A stretch of 55,589 bases of DNA from Miniphocaeibacter sp012841535 (GTDB taxonomy: Bacteria > Bacillota > Clostridia > Tissierellales > Peptoniphilaceae), in NCBI RefSeq assembly GCF_049274025.1, contig NZ_JBASRV010000042.1. One strand, 5' to 3'. The first letter of the stretch is position 1. Each line of letters opens with the position of its first letter. Under the pieces are notes generated by a model. That model had not been told where the DNA came from, searched no databases, and saw only the letters and a program-made list of their open reading frames with translations. The translations under genes and the position numbers were made by a program. Positions 35,489 through 43,503 of this stretch are shown here, in pieces.

Positions 35489-36274
35489 ATTTTACTGGTT
35501 ATTGATGTTGGAAACACAAATATAGTCTATGGTGTATATGTAGGGGAGGAGCTGGTTTTTGACTGGAGAACTTCTTCTGATAAAAATAAAACATCTGACG
35601 AATATGGACTATTGTTTAAAGATTTTTTTGATTTTGCAACTTTAGATATAGAACAATTAAAGGATATTATTATTTCATCTGTAGTTCCTAATTTAATGCA
35701 TACCATATCAGTGGCATGTTCAAAATATTTAGGAAAGGAACCGATAATAGTATCAAATGATATTGATTTAGGAATTAAGAATTTATATAAAAATCCAAAT
35801 GAAGTTGGAACAGACAGACTTGTAACAGCTGTTGGAGCCTATGAAAAATATGGTGGTCCAAGTATTATAGTGGATATAGGAACTGCTATAACCTTGGATT
35901 ATATTAACAAAAATGGTGAATACATAGGTGGTATTATAGCACCAGGTATTGAAATTTCCGCAGATGCCTTATTTAATAAAACTGCTAAGCTTCCTAAAAT
36001 AGATATTGATATTCCTAAAAGAGTTATTGGAAAATCCACAAGGGAAAGTATGCAGTCCGGTTTAGTATTTGGATTTATTGGACTAATAGACAGTTTAATT
36101 GAAAGGATTTTAGAATCTGAAAATTTAACTAAGGATGACGTTAGAATTATTGGAACAGGTGGTTTTGCTGCCTTAATTAGTCATAATAGTAAGTATATAG
36201 AATTAGTTGATAAAATGTTGACTATGGAAGGTTTAAAATTAATTTATGAAAGAAATCAAAAGAGTCCCTATTAA
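35489..36274 (+). CDS. coaX: Type III pantothenate kinase, apparent ATT start
   Basis: CoaX phosphorylates pantothenate, the first step to coenzyme A. Reading from ATT 35489 gives 261 residues beginning MLLVIDVGNTNIVYGVY, the standard CoaX N-terminus with its phosphate-binding D-x-GN-T-N loop. 'GTDRLVTAVGAYEKYGG', 'DIGTAITLDYI' and 'GGIIAPGIEIS' follow. AGGAGG (35475-35480) is 8 nt before the ATT, the ideal spacing. The next ordinary start (TTG 35612) would delete 41 residues including the phosphate loop. So ATT is either a genuine rare start or a G-to-T change or read error. Confidence 0.92.
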   Translation: MLLVIDVGNTNIVYGVYVGEELVFDWRTSSDKNKTSDEYGLLFKDFFDFATLDIEQLKDIIISSVVPNLMHTISVACSKYLGKEPIIVSNDIDLGIKNLYKNPNEVGTDRLVTAVGAYEKYGGPSIIVDIGTAITLDYINKNGEYIGGIIAPGIEISADALFNKTAKLPKIDIDIPKRVIGKSTRESMQSGLVFGFIGLIDSLIERILESENLTKDDVRIIGTGGFAALISHNSKYIELVDKMLTMEGLKLIYERNQKSPY

Positions 36275-37244
36275 AATAGGGGAATTAGAAATTGAGAATA
36301 ATATTTTCATGGCACCTTTAGCAGGAATTACCGATGCTGCCTTTAGAGAAATAGTTACAGAAATGGGTTCAGGTTTAAATTTCACGGAAATGGTATCGGC
36401 AAAGGGCTTATATTATAAGGACAAGGGAACAAATAGGCTTCTAAAAATCTCCAATAGGGAAACTACTTTAGGAGTTCAAATTTTTGGAAATGATCCTTAT
36501 ATAATGTCAGAAGTAGTTAAAAGATATATTAATGAAAATGAAAGAGTAGCAATGGTGGATATTAATATGGGATGTCCTGCACCTAAAATAGTTAAAAATG
36601 GTGAAGGTTCTGCATTAATGAAGGATTTATCATTGGCAGGAGAAATTATTAAGGCTGTTGTAAAGGCTTCAGAAAAGGAAGTATCTGTTAAATTTAGACT
36701 AGGATGGGATGAAAATAATATTAACTATATAGAACTAGGTAAAATTGCTGAAGGAAATGGTGTTTCCATGGTAACGTTACATCCTAGGACCAGAAAGGCA
36801 TATTATTCAGGTAAGGCGGATTGGGAGGCTATTAGACAATTAAAGGAAGTCTTAACTATACCTGTAATTGGTAATGGTGACTTAAATTCCTGTAATGATA
36901 TTGAAAATATGTTTGAGTTAACAAAATGTAATGGAGTTTCTTTAGCAAGAGGTGCTTTACAAAATCCGTTTTTGTTTACTAGAACAAATTATAGTCCAAC
37001 ATTAAGGGAAATAATTGAATTAATAAAAAAACACTATGCCCTAAAAATTAATTTAATTGGAGAAAGAGTTGCTATAAAAGAAATGAGAAAACATGTAGCA
37101 TGGTATTTAAAGGGACAAAGAAATTCAAATAGTTTAAAAAATGAAATCAATACCTTAAATGATTTAGATAAAATATTTGAAAAGCTAGATTTGTTTCTAG
37201 AGTCAAGTAATGAGGTGGAAAATGTTAATTTATTTGTCAATTAG
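36246..37244 (+). CDS. dusB: tRNA-dihydrouridine synthase B
   Basis: This FMN enzyme reduces uridines in the tRNA D loop. The 332 residues have a TIM barrel with 'MAPLAGITDAAFR' at the start, catalytic Cys in 'DINMGCPAPKIVKNGEGSAL', 'TLHPRTRKAYYSGKADW' and 'VIGNGDL', then the helical C-terminal domain 'HVAWYLKGQRNS'. It overlaps coaX by 29 bp. The family and synteny (ftsH-coaX-dusB-greA-lysS) are standard for Firmicutes. Confidence 0.96.
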   Translation: MKEIKRVPIKIGELEIENNIFMAPLAGITDAAFREIVTEMGSGLNFTEMVSAKGLYYKDKGTNRLLKISNRETTLGVQIFGNDPYIMSEVVKRYINENERVAMVDINMGCPAPKIVKNGEGSALMKDLSLAGEIIKAVVKASEKEVSVKFRLGWDENNINYIELGKIAEGNGVSMVTLHPRTRKAYYSGKADWEAIRQLKEVLTIPVIGNGDLNSCNDIENMFELTKCNGVSLARGALQNPFLFTRTNYSPTLREIIELIKKHYALKINLIGERVAIKEMRKHVAWYLKGQRNSNSLKNEINTLNDLDKIFEKLDLFLESSNEVENVNLFVN

Positions 37245-37728
37245 TATAGTAGCTTTATTTTTTATAATTAAAAGACTACTTTTAGCCAAAAATCCTATTT
37301 ATATATTTAAAACAAATTTTAGAAATGATAGAATTATAGAGTTATTAGTTATTTTTATATGTGCAATAGTTGGAATTACAAATATTATAAATAATTATTT
37401 TGTACACGATACTTTTGAAACTACTAATTTTATTATATTCTCACTTGTAATACTAATATTAGTAATATTGTCTATTTTAGAATATAACAAGAAACAAATT
37501 GGAATTTATGAAAATGGACTGATTTTAAAAAGTCAATTTTACAAGTGGGATAAAATATATACTTATAGATTAAAGAAACTAGGGGGAAATAAAACTAAGT
37601 TTTCTTTTTATTTCTATGATAGTATGGATGAAAAAAAGTTAACTATTTCATCTTTAAATCTTACAGATGAGGAATGTGAAAAAATAGTTGAAGCTATTGG
37701 TGAAAATATAGATCCAAGTTTAAACTAA
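37222..37728 (+). CDS. Uncharacterised membrane protein, paralogue-like to 34880
   Basis: This 168-residue protein has three hydrophobic segments (about residues 3-18, 42-60 and 72-90), followed by 'IGIYENGLILKSQFYKWDKIYTYRL' and a 'TISSLNLTDEECEKIVEAIG' tail. The strand pattern 'xYxxGLxxxxxFxKWxxI' matches the protein encoded at 34880. ATG 37222 is preferred because GAGGTGG lies just upstream inside the end of dusB (23-bp overlap); ATG 37210 is the alternative. Function is unknown. Confidence 0.7.
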   Translation: MLIYLSISIVALFFIIKRLLLAKNPIYIFKTNFRNDRIIELLVIFICAIVGITNIINNYFVHDTFETTNFIIFSLVILILVILSILEYNKKQIGIYENGLILKSQFYKWDKIYTYRLKKLGGNKTKFSFYFYDSMDEKKLTISSLNLTDEECEKIVEAIGENIDPSLN

Positions 37729-37738
37729 AGGGTTAATC

Positions 37739-37767
37739 TTGACTTTAAAGACCAATAAGAATATAAT
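37739..37767 (+). promoter_or_regulatory. greA-lysS promoter
   Basis: TTGACT (37739-37744), a 17-nt spacer and TATAAT (37762-37767) predict a start near 37774. Confidence 0.85.
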
Positions 37768-37778
37768 TTAAATAATGC

Positions 37779-37808
37779 GCGAAAGTATATTCTTTCGCTA
37801 ATTATTTT
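37779..37808 (+). terminator. 5' leader hairpin of greA (attenuator-like)
   Basis: GCGAAAG (37779-37785) pairs with CTTTCGC (37792-37798) and is followed by TAATTATTTTTT. It begins only a few bases after the predicted start and precedes the greA ribosome binding site, so it may terminate early transcripts or protect the 5' end. Confidence 0.65.
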
Positions 37809-37823
37809 TTAAGGAGCAATGAA

Positions 37824-38300
37824 ATGTCAGAAAAAGAATTTCTTCTTACTAAAGAAGGCTATAATAAACTCGAAGAAGAATTAGAATTTTTAAAAACTGT
37901 TAGAAGAAAAGAAGTTGCAGATAAAATAAAAGTAGCAAGAGGTTTTGGTGACTTGTCAGAAAATGCTGAATATGATGAAGCTAAAAATGAACAAGCCCAA
38001 GTTGAAGATAGAATCCTTGTTTTAGAGCATATGCTTATAAATGCTAAAATAATAGAAGAGTCAGAAATTAAAACAGATGCTGTTGGAGCCGGATCTACAA
38101 TTATTCTTAAGGATTTATCAGATGGAGAAGTTGAAGAATATACAATTGTTGGTTCAGCAGAATCCGATCCTTTTAATGGGAAAATATCAAATGAATCACC
38201 TGTAGGACAAGCTTGTCTAGGTATGAAAAAAGGTGATACAGTTACTGTAGTAACAAATGGTGGAACATTTAATTATGAAATTATGGAAATTAAGAGGTAG
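37824..38300 (+). CDS. greA: Transcription elongation factor GreA
   Basis: GreA rescues backtracked RNA polymerase by stimulating transcript cleavage. The 158 residues have the N-terminal coiled coil with tip acidic residues ('GDLSENAEYDEAKNEQ', about 45-60) and the C-terminal FKBP-like domain ('TIILKDLSDGEVEEYTIVG', 'SPVGQACLGMKKGDTV'). Normal length. ATG 37824 follows AAGGAG. lysS begins 2 bp after its stop. Confidence 0.98.
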   Translation: MSEKEFLLTKEGYNKLEEELEFLKTVRRKEVADKIKVARGFGDLSENAEYDEAKNEQAQVEDRILVLEHMLINAKIIEESEIKTDAVGAGSTIILKDLSDGEVEEYTIVGSAESDPFNGKISNESPVGQACLGMKKGDTVTVVTNGGTFNYEIMEIKR

Positions 38301-38302
38301 AA

Positions 38303-39796
38303 ATGGAAGAACAAAATCTTAATGAAATGCTTCTTATTAGAAGAGAAAAACTAAAAAAACTTGTTGAGGAAGGAAAAGACCCTCATAAAATAGAAAATTT
38401 TAAAGATGCTATTTATGCTAAAACTATAAAGGATAACTATAGTGAATTTGAAGAAAAAAGTGTAAGAGTATCTGGTCGTATAATGACTAAAAGAGGTCAT
38501 GGAAAAGTTAGCTTTATGGATTTACAAGATTCTACTGGTAGAATTCAACTATTTAATAGAATGAATGATATTGGAGAAGAAGAATATGAAGCTGTAAAAA
38601 CTTTAGATATTGGTGATATTGTTGGAGTAGAAGGAGAAATTTTTACAACAAAAACCGGTGAAATAAGTGTAAGAACTAAAAAAATAACATTATTAACGAA
38701 ATCTTTACAAATACTACCAGAAAAATGGCATGGATTAAAGGATACAGATTTAAGATACAGACAAAGATATGTTGATTTAATAGTAAATCCTGAAATTAAA
38801 GATGTATTTGTTACAAGAAGTAAAATTATTTCTGCTATAAGAAAATTCCTAGATGGTAGGGGATTTTTAGAAGTGGAAACTCCAATATTAAATACTATAG
38901 CAGGTGGAGCAAATGCTAGACCATTTATTACTCATCACAATACATTAGATATTGATATGTATTTAAGAATTGCCAACGAGTTATTTTTAAAAAGACTAAT
39001 TGTTGGTGGATTTGACAAAGTATATGAAATGGGACGTATGTTTAGAAATGAAGGAATGGACCATAGCCATAATCCTGAATATACAGCAATTGAGTTATAT
39101 CAAGCCTATGGTGATTATGAAGATATGATGGATATAACTGAAAATATGGTATCAACAATAGCTCAAGAAGTTCTTGGAACAATGAAGGTAAATTATCAAG
39201 GAACTGAACTTGACTTTACACCACCATGGAAAAGAATAACTATGGTAGATGCAATTAAGGAATACTCTGGTGTAGACTTTAATACTATTGAAACTGCTGA
39301 AGAAGCAATGAAAATTGCAAAGGAAAAAGAAGTGGAAATAGATGAAGATCTTACAAGAGGAGAAATAATATCAGAATTCTTTGAAGCTTTTTGTGAAGAC
39401 CATTTAATTCAACCGACATTTGTAATTAAGCATCCTGTTGAAGTAAGTCCATTAGCTAAAAGAGATCCTGAAGATCCAAGATTTACTCAAAGATTTGAAG
39501 CCTTTGTATATGGTAATGAACTTGCTAATGCTTTCAGTGAATTAAATGATGCAATAGATCAAAAACAAAGATTTGAAAAACAAGTTGAGGCAAGAGAAAA
39601 AGGTGACGAAGAAGCTCAAATGATGGATTATGATTTCATCAATGCTTTAGAAATAGGTCTACCACCTACAGGTGGTTTAGGGATAGGAGTAGATAGACTT
39701 GTTATGTTACTAACCAACCAGTCTTCAATAAGAGATGTCTTATTGTTCCCAACAATGAAGCCAGTAGGAATTGAAAAGGAAAATATTGAAGAGTAA
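38303..39796 (+). CDS. lysS: Lysyl-tRNA synthetase (class II)
   Basis: LysS charges tRNA-Lys. The 497 residues have an N-terminal OB-fold anticodon domain (about 55-150, 'VRVSGRIMTKRGHGKVSFMDLQD') and a class II catalytic core with motif 1 'GFLEVETPIL', motif 2 'FRNEGMDHSHNPEYTAIELYQAY' region and motif 3 'GLPPTGGLGIGVDRLVML'. Complete and typical. Last gene of the greA-lysS operon, closed by a terminator. Confidence 0.98.
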   Translation: MEEQNLNEMLLIRREKLKKLVEEGKDPHKIENFKDAIYAKTIKDNYSEFEEKSVRVSGRIMTKRGHGKVSFMDLQDSTGRIQLFNRMNDIGEEEYEAVKTLDIGDIVGVEGEIFTTKTGEISVRTKKITLLTKSLQILPEKWHGLKDTDLRYRQRYVDLIVNPEIKDVFVTRSKIISAIRKFLDGRGFLEVETPILNTIAGGANARPFITHHNTLDIDMYLRIANELFLKRLIVGGFDKVYEMGRMFRNEGMDHSHNPEYTAIELYQAYGDYEDMMDITENMVSTIAQEVLGTMKVNYQGTELDFTPPWKRITMVDAIKEYSGVDFNTIETAEEAMKIAKEKEVEIDEDLTRGEIISEFFEAFCEDHLIQPTFVIKHPVEVSPLAKRDPEDPRFTQRFEAFVYGNELANAFSELNDAIDQKQRFEKQVEAREKGDEEAQMMDYDFINALEIGLPPTGGLGIGVDRLVMLLTNQSSIRDVLLFPTMKPVGIEKENIEE

Positions 39797-39821
39797 GACA
39801 GCATATGTCTTACTTTTTTTA
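39793..39821 (+). terminator. Terminator of lysS
   Basis: GTAAGACA (39793-39800) pairs with TGTCTTAC (39806-39813), loop GCATA, followed by TTTTTTT. The first hairpin unit of the repeat array begins within a few bases. Confidence 0.92.
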
Positions 39822-40152
39822 TGACCTAACAGAAATCTCTGATTTCGTCGTAGGTCAGATCCAGCGAACCCCAAATCTCGGATTTGGTGGTGAAGTCGTA
39901 TTATGACCTAACAGAAATCTTTGATTTCGTCGTAGGTCAGATGCAGTCTAGTCCAAAACTTGTTTTGGCAAACTAAGTTGTATTATGACCTAACAGAAAT
40001 CTTCGATTACGTCGTAGGTCAGCAGATCCTTGAAGCCAAATATAAAATTTGGGTACGGAGTTGCATAGAACCTGTTAACAAATCAAGATTAGAACTAGGT
40101 TCTTAAGATGCAGTCTAGTCCAAAACTTGTTTTTGGCTAACTAAGTATTCTA
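39820..40152. repeat. Array of four ~82-bp units, each with two hairpins
   Basis: Hairpin A (GACCTA...TAGGTC arms, inner GAAATC/GATTTC) starts at 39823, 39905 and 39987, with periods of 82 and 82-83 bp. A diverged fourth copy (GAACCT...AGGTTC arms) begins at 40067. After each A comes hairpin B: CCAAATC/GGATTTGG near 39871, CCAAAAC/GTTTTGG near 39953, CCAAAT/ATTTGG near 40036 and CCAAAAC/TTTTTGG near 40120. Arms differ between units but stay complementary. It is richer in G+C than the flanks and has no open frame or CRISPR-like constant repeat. Confidence 0.85.
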
Positions 40153-40309
40153 GGGTTAAAAGTACATATAATTAAATTTTAGTTTTATAGGTAGCAGTAA
40201 TATGTTAAAAAAATGGAAACTTGACTTATAAACTAAGTTGAATTATTATTTGATAGATTTAGAAAATCTATTGGAAAATTAAAATATTTTATTGAAATTT
40301 TATTATGAT
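40153..40309. other. A+T-rich spacer with no recognised feature
   Basis: Between the hairpin array and the glycan operon promoter the sequence is A+T-rich. I see no reading frame with a ribosome binding site and no strong hairpin. Confidence 0.6.
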
Positions 40310-40338
40310 TTGGAAAAGTCATTTAAGTGTTTTATACT
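40310..40338 (+). promoter_or_regulatory. Promoter of the envelope-glycan operon
   Basis: TTGGAA (40310-40315), a 17-nt spacer and TATACT (40333-40338) predict a start near 40345, about 30 nt before the first gene. Confidence 0.65.
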
Positions 40339-40373
40339 ATATTAGAGAATTATAATTACAATTAGGAGGATAT

Positions 40374-41579
40374 ATGAATATACCTTTTTCTCCACCAGAT
40401 ATTACACAACTTGAAATTGATGAAGTTGTCGATACATTAAAATCTGGTTGGATTACAACTGGACTAAAAACAAAAAAATTAGAAAAACTAATTACAGAAT
40501 ATATAAATGTAGATGGAACTATATGTTTGAATTCAGCTACTGCAGCAATGGAAACAGCCTTAAGACTTTTAGGAATAGGCAAAGGCGATGAAGTTATTAC
40601 ATCGGCATATACCTACACTGCATCAGCTAGTGTAATTAACCATGTTGGTGCTAAAATAGTTTTAGTTGACACCTTGGAAGATAGTTTCATGATGGATTAT
40701 GACAAATTAAATGATTTAATAACTGAAAAAACCAAAGCTATTATTCCGGTAGACATTGCTGGGGTTCCTGTTGATTATGATAAATTAAAAGAAATTATTT
40801 TAAATAATAAATATAAGTTTAAACCTAATTCTGATATTCAAGAACTTTTAGGTAGAATAGCTATAGTATCAGATAATGCTCATTCCTTAGGTTCTACTTA
40901 TAAAAACAGGAAAACAGGCGAGGATTCTGATTTTTCCAATTTTTCATTCCATGCTGTAAAGAATTTTACAACAGGAGAAGGTGGCTCTTTGTCATGGAAA
41001 ACCATAGAAGGAATTACCAATGAAGAAATTTACAAGAGACTTCAGTTATTAACTTTACATGGACAAAATAAAGATGCATTATCAAAGACTAAATTAGGCT
41101 CATGGGAATATGACATTATTGGTTTAAACTATAAATACAATATGCCAGATATTACTGCAGCTATTGGTCTTGCACAGTTTAAACGATACGATAGCCTACT
41201 TAAAAGAAGAAAAGAAATAATAAAACAGTATGATGAATCTTTTAAAAATACTATAATAGAACCTTTAAAACACAGTAGTGAAAATTACAACAGTAATGGG
41301 CATTTATACTTAACTAGAGTAAAGGGTATTAATGAGGAAGAAAGAAATACTATAATAGAAAAACTAGCAGAAAAAGGCATATCAGCTAATGTACATTATA
41401 AGCCTTTACCTATGCTTACAGCCTATAAGGAACTAGGATTTAAGATAGAGGATTTCCCTAATGCATATAACCAATATAAAAATGAAATTACTTTGCCCCT
41501 ACATACTTTACTAACAGATGAAGAGGTAAAATATGTTGCAGATAATTTTAAGGAAATAGTAAATGAATTCACTCGATAA
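40374..41579 (+). CDS. DegT/DnrJ/EryC1/StrS sugar aminotransferase (first)
   Basis: This 401-residue PLP-dependent aminotransferase acts on a nucleotide-linked keto sugar. It has 'FSPPDITQLEIDEVVDTLKSGW' at the start, 'LNSATAAMETALRLLGIGKGDEVI', and the PLP lysine Lys196 in 'FHAVKNFTTGEGG'. The HAVKN context is the subgroup near PglE/PseC-type 4-aminotransferases. No partner 4,6-dehydratase is in the window. First gene of the glycan operon; overlaps the next by 17 bp. Confidence 0.92.
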   Translation: MNIPFSPPDITQLEIDEVVDTLKSGWITTGLKTKKLEKLITEYINVDGTICLNSATAAMETALRLLGIGKGDEVITSAYTYTASASVINHVGAKIVLVDTLEDSFMMDYDKLNDLITEKTKAIIPVDIAGVPVDYDKLKEIILNNKYKFKPNSDIQELLGRIAIVSDNAHSLGSTYKNRKTGEDSDFSNFSFHAVKNFTTGEGGSLSWKTIEGITNEEIYKRLQLLTLHGQNKDALSKTKLGSWEYDIIGLNYKYNMPDITAAIGLAQFKRYDSLLKRRKEIIKQYDESFKNTIIEPLKHSSENYNSNGHLYLTRVKGINEEERNTIIEKLAEKGISANVHYKPLPMLTAYKELGFKIEDFPNAYNQYKNEITLPLHTLLTDEEVKYVADNFKEIVNEFTR

Positions 41580-42252
41580 TATAAAAGAACCTATTTTGTA
41601 TTCTAAAACAGTAGATGAAATTTTAGAAAGTAAAAAAATACAGTTTTTTTTAAAGAGAACTTTTGATATTGTTGCTTCAACTATAGGTTTATTAATTTTA
41701 GGGATTCCATTAGCAATAATTGCTTTAATAATTAAAATTACTTCTGAAGGACCTGTCTTTTATAGACAAACTAGAGTTGGTAAGAATAATAGGGATTTTA
41801 AAATTTTTAAATTTAGAACTATGATAGTTGATGCCGATAAAAAAGGTATGCTAATTACAGTAGGAGAAGATAAGAGAATTACAAAAATTGGAAAATTTCT
41901 AAGAAAGACTAAGTTAGATGAGTTACCTCAATTAATAAATGTTTTTATAGGCAATATGAGTTTTGTAGGGCCTAGACCAGAAGTTAGAAAATATGTTGAA
42001 TTATACGATGATTTTCAAAGAAATGTACTAAAGATTAAACCGGGTATTACAGATTTAGCATCTATTAAATATAGAGATGAATCAACATTATTAGGGAAAA
42101 GTGAAAATCCTGAAAAAACATATATAGAAGAAATTATGCCGATTAAGTTAAATATTAATTTAGAGTATATAACAAAAATATCATTACTTTATGATATAAA
42201 ATTAATATTTTTAACATTATTTAGGATAATTGGGAAAGGTGAAAATGAGTAA
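41563..42252 (+). CDS. Initiating sugar phosphate transferase (PglC/WcaJ family)
   Basis: This 229-residue monotopic or single-helix membrane enzyme transfers a sugar phosphate from UDP-sugar to undecaprenyl phosphate to begin glycan assembly. After an N-terminal stretch it shows 'KRTFDIVASTIGLLILGIPLAIIAL' (membrane helix), 'GPVFYRQTRVGKNN', 'FKIFKFRTM', 'KLDELPQLINVFIGNMSFVGPRPE' and 'KPGITDLASI'. This is the bacterial sugar transferase core. Translationally coupled to both neighbours. Confidence 0.95.
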   Translation: MNSLDNIKEPILYSKTVDEILESKKIQFFLKRTFDIVASTIGLLILGIPLAIIALIIKITSEGPVFYRQTRVGKNNRDFKIFKFRTMIVDADKKGMLITVGEDKRITKIGKFLRKTKLDELPQLINVFIGNMSFVGPRPEVRKYVELYDDFQRNVLKIKPGITDLASIKYRDESTLLGKSENPEKTYIEEIMPIKLNINLEYITKISLLYDIKLIFLTLFRIIGKGENE

Positions 42253-43495
42253 AGATATAAAAAATATATGGATAATTAACCACTATGCAGATCCACCAAA
42301 TATTGGTAAGTTTAATAGACATTATAATTTTGCTAAAAACTTGATAGAAAGAGGATATAATGTTAAAATATTCACAGCGTCAACAATTCATACTACACCA
42401 ATTAATATGATAACAAATGGTAGTAAGTATAAAGTAGACTATTATAATGGCGTAGAATATGTTTTTATAAAAACCAGCACCTATGATAATAGTGATTATA
42501 AAAGGGTATTGAATATTCTTCAATATTTTATTAAGGTGCCTTTTGTTACAAAAAAATTTGGTAAACCAGATTTGGTTTTTGCATCTTCACCCCATCCTTT
42601 AACTTGGATAGCAGCACAAAGAGTTGCAAAAAGAACAGGTGCTTATTTTGTAACAGAAACAAGGGACTTATGGCCAGAAACTTTTGTTGCTATGGGTAAA
42701 ATGAAAAAAAATAGTATACCAGCGAAAATCTTGTATAAAATTGAAAGAAAGATGTTTGAAGCTTCTGACAGATTGGTTTTTACAATGCCTGGTGGGGCAG
42801 ATTATGTTAGAGAAATAGGACTGGATCCGTCGAAAGCTGACTATATTAACAATGGTATAGTATTGAAGAATTTCTATAACGATGTAAAAAACAATAATTT
42901 TATTGATGAGGATTTATCAAACCCGAATATTTTTAAAGTTGTTTTTACAGGAGCAATAGGAAGGGCTAATGATTTAGGAAGATTTATTAGAGCCTTTGAA
43001 ATAATAAAAAAAGAAGGCTATGATGATATTAAATTTTTAATTTTTGGTGACAGAGGCGAAAAAGAAGAACTAGAAGCCTACTGTAAAGAAAAGGGAATAG
43101 AAAATGTAATCTTCAAAGGCAGAGTTAATAAAAGTGAAGTTCCTTCAATTTTAACTCAATCGGACTTACAGGTATTATCCTTAGCAAATCTACCTAGCTT
43201 ATTTAAATATGGATTAAGTCCAAATAAATTGTTTGAATATTTGGCTGCAGGAAAGCCTGTAATTTCAAATGGTGAATGTGGATATGATCTTTTAGAAGAA
43301 AATAAATGTGGAAAGACTGTAAAAGGCGATTCAATAGAAGATATGGCAAATGGAATTCTGTTCTTCTATGATCTGTTTAAAAATAACAGAGAAGAATACG
43401 ATGTTTATTGTGAAAATGCCTTAAATCTAGTAAAAGAGTTTGATTTTTCTGTTTTAACAGATAGACTTGAAGATACTTTTAGAAAAATAAAATAG
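42245..43495 (+). CDS. Glycosyltransferase family 4 (WbuB-like)
   Basis: This 416-residue GT-B transferase has N-terminal 'IWIINHYADPPNIGKFNRHYNFAKNL', central 'TETRDLWPETFVAMGKMKKN' and the nucleotide-sugar-binding C half 'FTGAIGRANDLGRFIRAFE', 'GRVNKSEVPSILTQSDLQVLSL' and 'KLFEYLAAGKPVISNG' (GT4 E-x7-E area). It resembles WbuB/WlbH-type enzymes that add the second sugar. ATG 42245 follows AAAGGTG; it overlaps the preceding gene by 8 bp. Confidence 0.92.
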   Translation: MSKDIKNIWIINHYADPPNIGKFNRHYNFAKNLIERGYNVKIFTASTIHTTPINMITNGSKYKVDYYNGVEYVFIKTSTYDNSDYKRVLNILQYFIKVPFVTKKFGKPDLVFASSPHPLTWIAAQRVAKRTGAYFVTETRDLWPETFVAMGKMKKNSIPAKILYKIERKMFEASDRLVFTMPGGADYVREIGLDPSKADYINNGIVLKNFYNDVKNNNFIDEDLSNPNIFKVVFTGAIGRANDLGRFIRAFEIIKKEGYDDIKFLIFGDRGEKEELEAYCKEKGIENVIFKGRVNKSEVPSILTQSDLQVLSLANLPSLFKYGLSPNKLFEYLAAGKPVISNGECGYDLLEENKCGKTVKGDSIEDMANGILFFYDLFKNNREEYDVYCENALNLVKEFDFSVLTDRLEDTFRKIK

Positions 43496-43503
43496 GAGGA
43501 AAT

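Noticed and set aside
39820..40152. CRISPR array
   Set aside because: Units are about 82 bp with internal hairpins and no constant 24-40 bp repeat separated by unique spacers; no cas gene is present.
40374..42252. Bacillosamine (PglF-PglE-PglD-PglC) pathway
   Set aside because: Only an aminotransferase and a sugar phosphate transferase are present; dehydratase and acetyltransferase of that route are absent from the window.
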